This document shows, piece by piece, positions 24,757 through 26,655 of a DNA stretch of 26,655 nucleotides (position 1 is the stretch's first letter; each line of letters opens with the position of its first letter). Origin of the DNA: an uncultured Pseudomonadota bacterium (GTDB lineage: Bacteria; Pseudomonadota; Gammaproteobacteria; Burkholderiales; Casimicrobiaceae); NCBI GenBank assembly GCA_937958295.1, contig CALFEY010000016.1, positions 1-26,655 on the forward strand, written 5' to 3'. Under the pieces are notes generated by a model. That model ran no database searches. It saw only the letters and a list, made by a program, of their open reading frames with translations, and had not been told where the DNA came from. The translations under genes were made by a program, and so were the position numbers.

Positions 24757-24773
24757 GGTAAGAAAAACTTACC
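24757..24773. promoter_or_regulatory. GGTAAG-N5-CTTACC dyad at the LysR start codon
   Basis: Perfect 6-bp arms flank five A residues, and the dyad ends one base before the LysR ATG, where a ribosome binding site should be. It could be an autoregulatory operator. As RNA it would fold into a hairpin just before the start codon and reduce translation. No Shine-Dalgarno sequence other than weak purines is seen. Confidence 0.55.
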
Positions 24774-24774
24774 A

Positions 24775-25740
24775 ATGCCCCAGCCCCATCGACTTCCCTG
24801 GCAAGCGCTCGCCACCTTTCGCGCGGTGGCCGAGGTCGGCAATCTGCGTGCCGCGGCAGAGACGCTCCACCTCACCCACAGCGCGGTGAGCCAGCAGATC
24901 CGCGGTCTCGAGGAGGCGCTGGGCTTTCTCGTCTTCGAGCGGCGCGGTCGCCGCATCGTGCTGAACGCGGCGGGGCGCGCGCTGCAGGCCAGCGTGCGCG
25001 ACGCCTTCGCGCGCCTGGAAGACGGCGTCCAGGCTGCCGCCGCCGTGGCGTCGGGCGATGCGCAGCGGCTGCGGTTGACGGTGTTGCCGTCGTTCGGCCA
25101 GCGCTGGCTCTTGCCGCGCATCGGCCGCTGGCGCGAGCGCTATCCCGATGTCGCGCTCGAGATCGATGCCTCGATCCGTGCCATGGACCTCGTGCGCGAA
25201 GGCTTCCATGCGGCCGTCCGCCAGGGCAGCGGGCCGTGGCCCGGCCTCGCCTCGGAGCGCCTCTTCGACCGGCCGCCGATCATCGTGGTGGCCTCGCCCG
25301 CGGCGGCACGGCGCTTGGCCGGGGCCTCACCCGAGGCGTTCGCCCGCGAGCCGTTGCTGGGCGATGCCGACCTGTGGGGCGACTGGTTCGCCGCGGCGGG
25401 CGTGCGGATGCGGGTGACGCCGGTGGCGGCGTTCAACGACGCCGGGCTCATGCTGCAGGCGGCGGAGCAAAGCCTGGGGCTCGCGCTGTCGCGGGAGATC
25501 CTGGCCGCCGATGCGCTCGTCGATGGCCGCCTCGTACAGTTGTCGCCCATCGCGATCACGCACCCCGACGCCGAGCCCTACCACTTCGTCTATCCCCCCG
25601 GCCTTGCCGAGTGGCCGCCCATCGCGTCCTTGCGGCGCTGGCTGCGCGACGAGCTCGACCTGTCCTCGCGCGCCCTGCACCAGCACCGCACGGCCGGCCC
25701 GCGTAAGCGCGGGCGGCAGACGCCGGCGCGCCGCCTGTGA
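24775..25740 (+). CDS. LysR-family transcriptional regulator, GcvA-like
   Basis: This 321-residue protein has an N-terminal winged helix-turn-helix at about residues 7-66: LPWQALATFRAVAEVGNLRA, then TLHLTHSAVSQQIRGLEEAL and FERRGRRIVLNAAG. An inducer-binding domain runs from about 90 to 300. The pattern is closest to GcvA/AmpR-type members. ATG 24775 is chosen because the family N-terminus begins there; the frame stays open upstream without likeness. It is divergent from the small hydrophobic/DUF1127 pair, which is the usual layout for a LysR regulator and its target. Two GTAA/TTAC dyads lie in the gap. The basic C-terminal tail (GPRKRGRQTPARR) is unusual. The inducer is unknown. Confidence 0.92.
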   Translation: MPQPHRLPWQALATFRAVAEVGNLRAAAETLHLTHSAVSQQIRGLEEALGFLVFERRGRRIVLNAAGRALQASVRDAFARLEDGVQAAAAVASGDAQRLRLTVLPSFGQRWLLPRIGRWRERYPDVALEIDASIRAMDLVREGFHAAVRQGSGPWPGLASERLFDRPPIIVVASPAAARRLAGASPEAFAREPLLGDADLWGDWFAAAGVRMRVTPVAAFNDAGLMLQAAEQSLGLALSREILAADALVDGRLVQLSPIAITHPDAEPYHFVYPPGLAEWPPIASLRRWLRDELDLSSRALHQHRTAGPRKRGRQTPARRL

Positions 25741-25779
25741 TAGCGTTATGCCATTGTCCTGGCGCCGTTCGAGGGCCCC

Positions 25780-26418
25780 GTGAAGACGCTGACGCTGGTG
25801 GCGCGCCACCTCTACTTCGGACTCGATCCGCTTCGCCTGCGCGACGCGGCCAATCGCCTGCTTGCCCGCCTCCCCGATTCGCGCCCGCGCGCCTCGCCGG
25901 TGCCGATGGACGCCCTGGTCGAGGAGTTCGCCCTCGATCCTGCCAAGGGCAATGCGATCGTGGCGGAGATGGTGCAGTCGGGCGTCCTGACGAAGCTGTC
26001 CCCCACGGGCGCGTACTTCGGGATCACCACGCGCTTCCGCGAGATCGCCCGGGCCAGGATCATCGAGCCGCTCGAGCGTCCACAGGCGCAGATGCTGCTC
26101 ACCACCTGTGCCGAGGTGGCGGAAAAGTTCAACCGTACCGCCGCGCGCAACAAGTACGAGATCGAGTCCATTGCGGTGTTCGGCAGCTACATGAGCCGCC
26201 ACCAGGGTCTCGCCTCGGTGGAGCTTGCGATCACCGGACGCAAGCGGGCGCCCGGCCAGCGCAATCTCATCGGGCGCGCCACGGCGCAGACCGAGGGGAC
26301 CGAGCAGATCCGCGTGCTCTTCGAGCGCCTGAGCGGCTTCGTTGAGGTGCACTTCTTCAAGCGCACCATCGACATCCCACGACCCTTCAGCATCATCTTC
26401 CGGTCCGACCCCGACTAG
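25780..26418 (+). CDS. Unrecognised protein: probable winged helix plus degenerate nucleotidyltransferase-like domain
   Basis: This 212-residue protein starts at GTG with GAGG 5 bases upstream, 39 bases after the LysR stop. I do not recognise a named family. Residues about 40-100 (MDALVEEFALDPAKGNAIVA, then MVQSGVLTKLSPTGAYFGIT) read like a winged helix. Residues 130-155 contain AVFGSYMSRHQGLASVELAI. Its FGS at 134-136 and the following strand resemble the minimal nucleotidyltransferase motif GS-x(n)-D-x-D, but both expected aspartates are replaced (VEL). If related, it would be catalytically dead and might serve as a binding or regulatory module. A strong terminator follows 29 bases after the stop. 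Confidence 0.7.
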   Translation: MKTLTLVARHLYFGLDPLRLRDAANRLLARLPDSRPRASPVPMDALVEEFALDPAKGNAIVAEMVQSGVLTKLSPTGAYFGITTRFREIARARIIEPLERPQAQMLLTTCAEVAEKFNRTAARNKYEIESIAVFGSYMSRHQGLASVELAITGRKRAPGQRNLIGRATAQTEGTEQIRVLFERLSGFVEVHFFKRTIDIPRPFSIIFRSDPD

Positions 26419-26447
26419 CGCGAAGCCGCGTGGGGTCGTGGCACAAG

Positions 26448-26477
26448 GCAAAAGGCCGCGTGATCGCGGCCTTTTGC
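26448..26477. terminator. Strong bidirectional intrinsic terminator
   Basis: A perfect 13-bp stem (26448-26460 with 26465-26477) closes a TGAT loop. The stem core is GGCCGCG/CGCGGCC, flanked by AAAA on one side and TTTT on the other, so it works as an intrinsic terminator in both directions. It sits between two convergent genes that both end close to it. Confidence 0.85.
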
Positions 26478-26498
26478 TATCGCACGTAACCTGTGGCG

Positions 26499-26655
26499 CT
26501 ACCGTCCGGGACGCGTGGGCTCGCTGCTGGACGGAGGGGGCACCGGGCGCGGGTTGCCTCCGCCTCCGCTCGGCGGCCGGCCGGGCACGCCCGCACCCGG
26601 ACCCCCTCCGGGAGGAGGACCACCCGCACCGGGACGGCCGGGCTGTCCCGAGTCG
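26499..26655 (-). CDS. Pro/Gly-rich C-terminus of a gene continuing beyond the window
   Basis: On the minus strand the frame is open from the window edge (first full codon 26654-26652) to TAG at 26501-26499. It encodes a tail of Pro, Gly, Arg and Ser residues (DSGQPGRPGAGGPPPGGGPG at the visible start, RPVPPPSSSEPTRPGR at the end). It converges on the preceding gene across a shared bidirectional terminator, which supports its reality. Only about 51 residues are visible, so the family cannot be named. A disordered tail of an exported or envelope protein is a typical setting for such sequence. Confidence 0.55.
   Translation of the reverse strand, partial: DSGQPGRPGAGGPPPGGGPGAGVPGRPPSGGGGNPRPVPPPSSSEPTRPGR

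Noticed and set aside
1..26655. CRISPR arrays, tRNA/rRNA genes, insertion sequences, integrases, defence or toxin-antitoxin loci
   Set aside because: None could be seen on reading both strands. All long frames with family likeness are accounted for by metabolic, transport, envelope and regulatory genes.

Overview
The window is very GC-rich and densely coded, with almost no intergenic space: the largest gap is about 265 bases, between the MFS gene and icmF. Gene content fits a free-living, heterotrophic Gram-negative proteobacterium, probably a betaproteobacterium. The evidence is an OmpW porin, Sec and Tat exported proteins, a lysine/alanine-rich histone H1-like protein, DUF1127, a GcvA-like LysR regulator and a fused isobutyryl-CoA mutase. 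No rRNA, tRNA, insertion sequence, integrase or CRISPR array was seen. The window cuts a gene at both ends.

Bases 1-6751 form a same-strand, tightly packed uptake and catabolism cluster. It holds the end of one Gfo/Idh/MocA dehydrogenase, a complete second one with an inositol-dehydrogenase-type active site, an inositol-monophosphatase-family phosphatase, and a three-gene ABC importer (periplasmic binding protein, fused double permease, ATPase). Family naming would call the importer 'iron(III)', but the binding protein lacks an adjacent tyrosine pair. With a phosphatase and polyol/sugar dehydrogenases beside it, a phosphorylated sugar or cyclitol is the more likely cargo. A 75-codon remnant of a thiamine-diphosphate enzyme lies between permease and ATPase and overlaps the ATPase start.

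Bases 6941-7405 encode the histone H1-like DNA-binding protein. Converging on it are two tandem paralogous periplasmic M16 zinc peptidases (minus strand, 7453-12993) and, further upstream on that strand, an MFS transporter (13128-14375). Divergent from the MFS gene is icmF (14642-17983), a single-chain B12-dependent isobutyryl-CoA mutase with built-in G-protein chaperone. Its promoter carries a perfect 14-bp palindrome between the -35 and -10 boxes. Between icmF and ompW sit two copies of TTGACG-N2-CGTCAA, 40 bp apart.

Bases 18902-23328 hold a DUF1800/DUF1501 exported pair; the DUF1800 protein has a long beta-rich N-terminal extension. On the minus strand follow two small alpha/beta-barrel-type proteins (antibiotic-biosynthesis-monooxygenase-like and YciI-like), a DUF1127 protein and a small hydrophobic protein. 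The last two are divergent from a LysR regulator, with GTAA/TTAC dyads in the shared 129-bp gap. The window ends with a protein that looks like a winged helix plus a degenerate nucleotidyltransferase, a strong bidirectional terminator, and the Pro/Gly-rich C-terminus of a convergent gene.

Operators, promoters and hairpins were found by eye, so the weaker ones carry low confidence.
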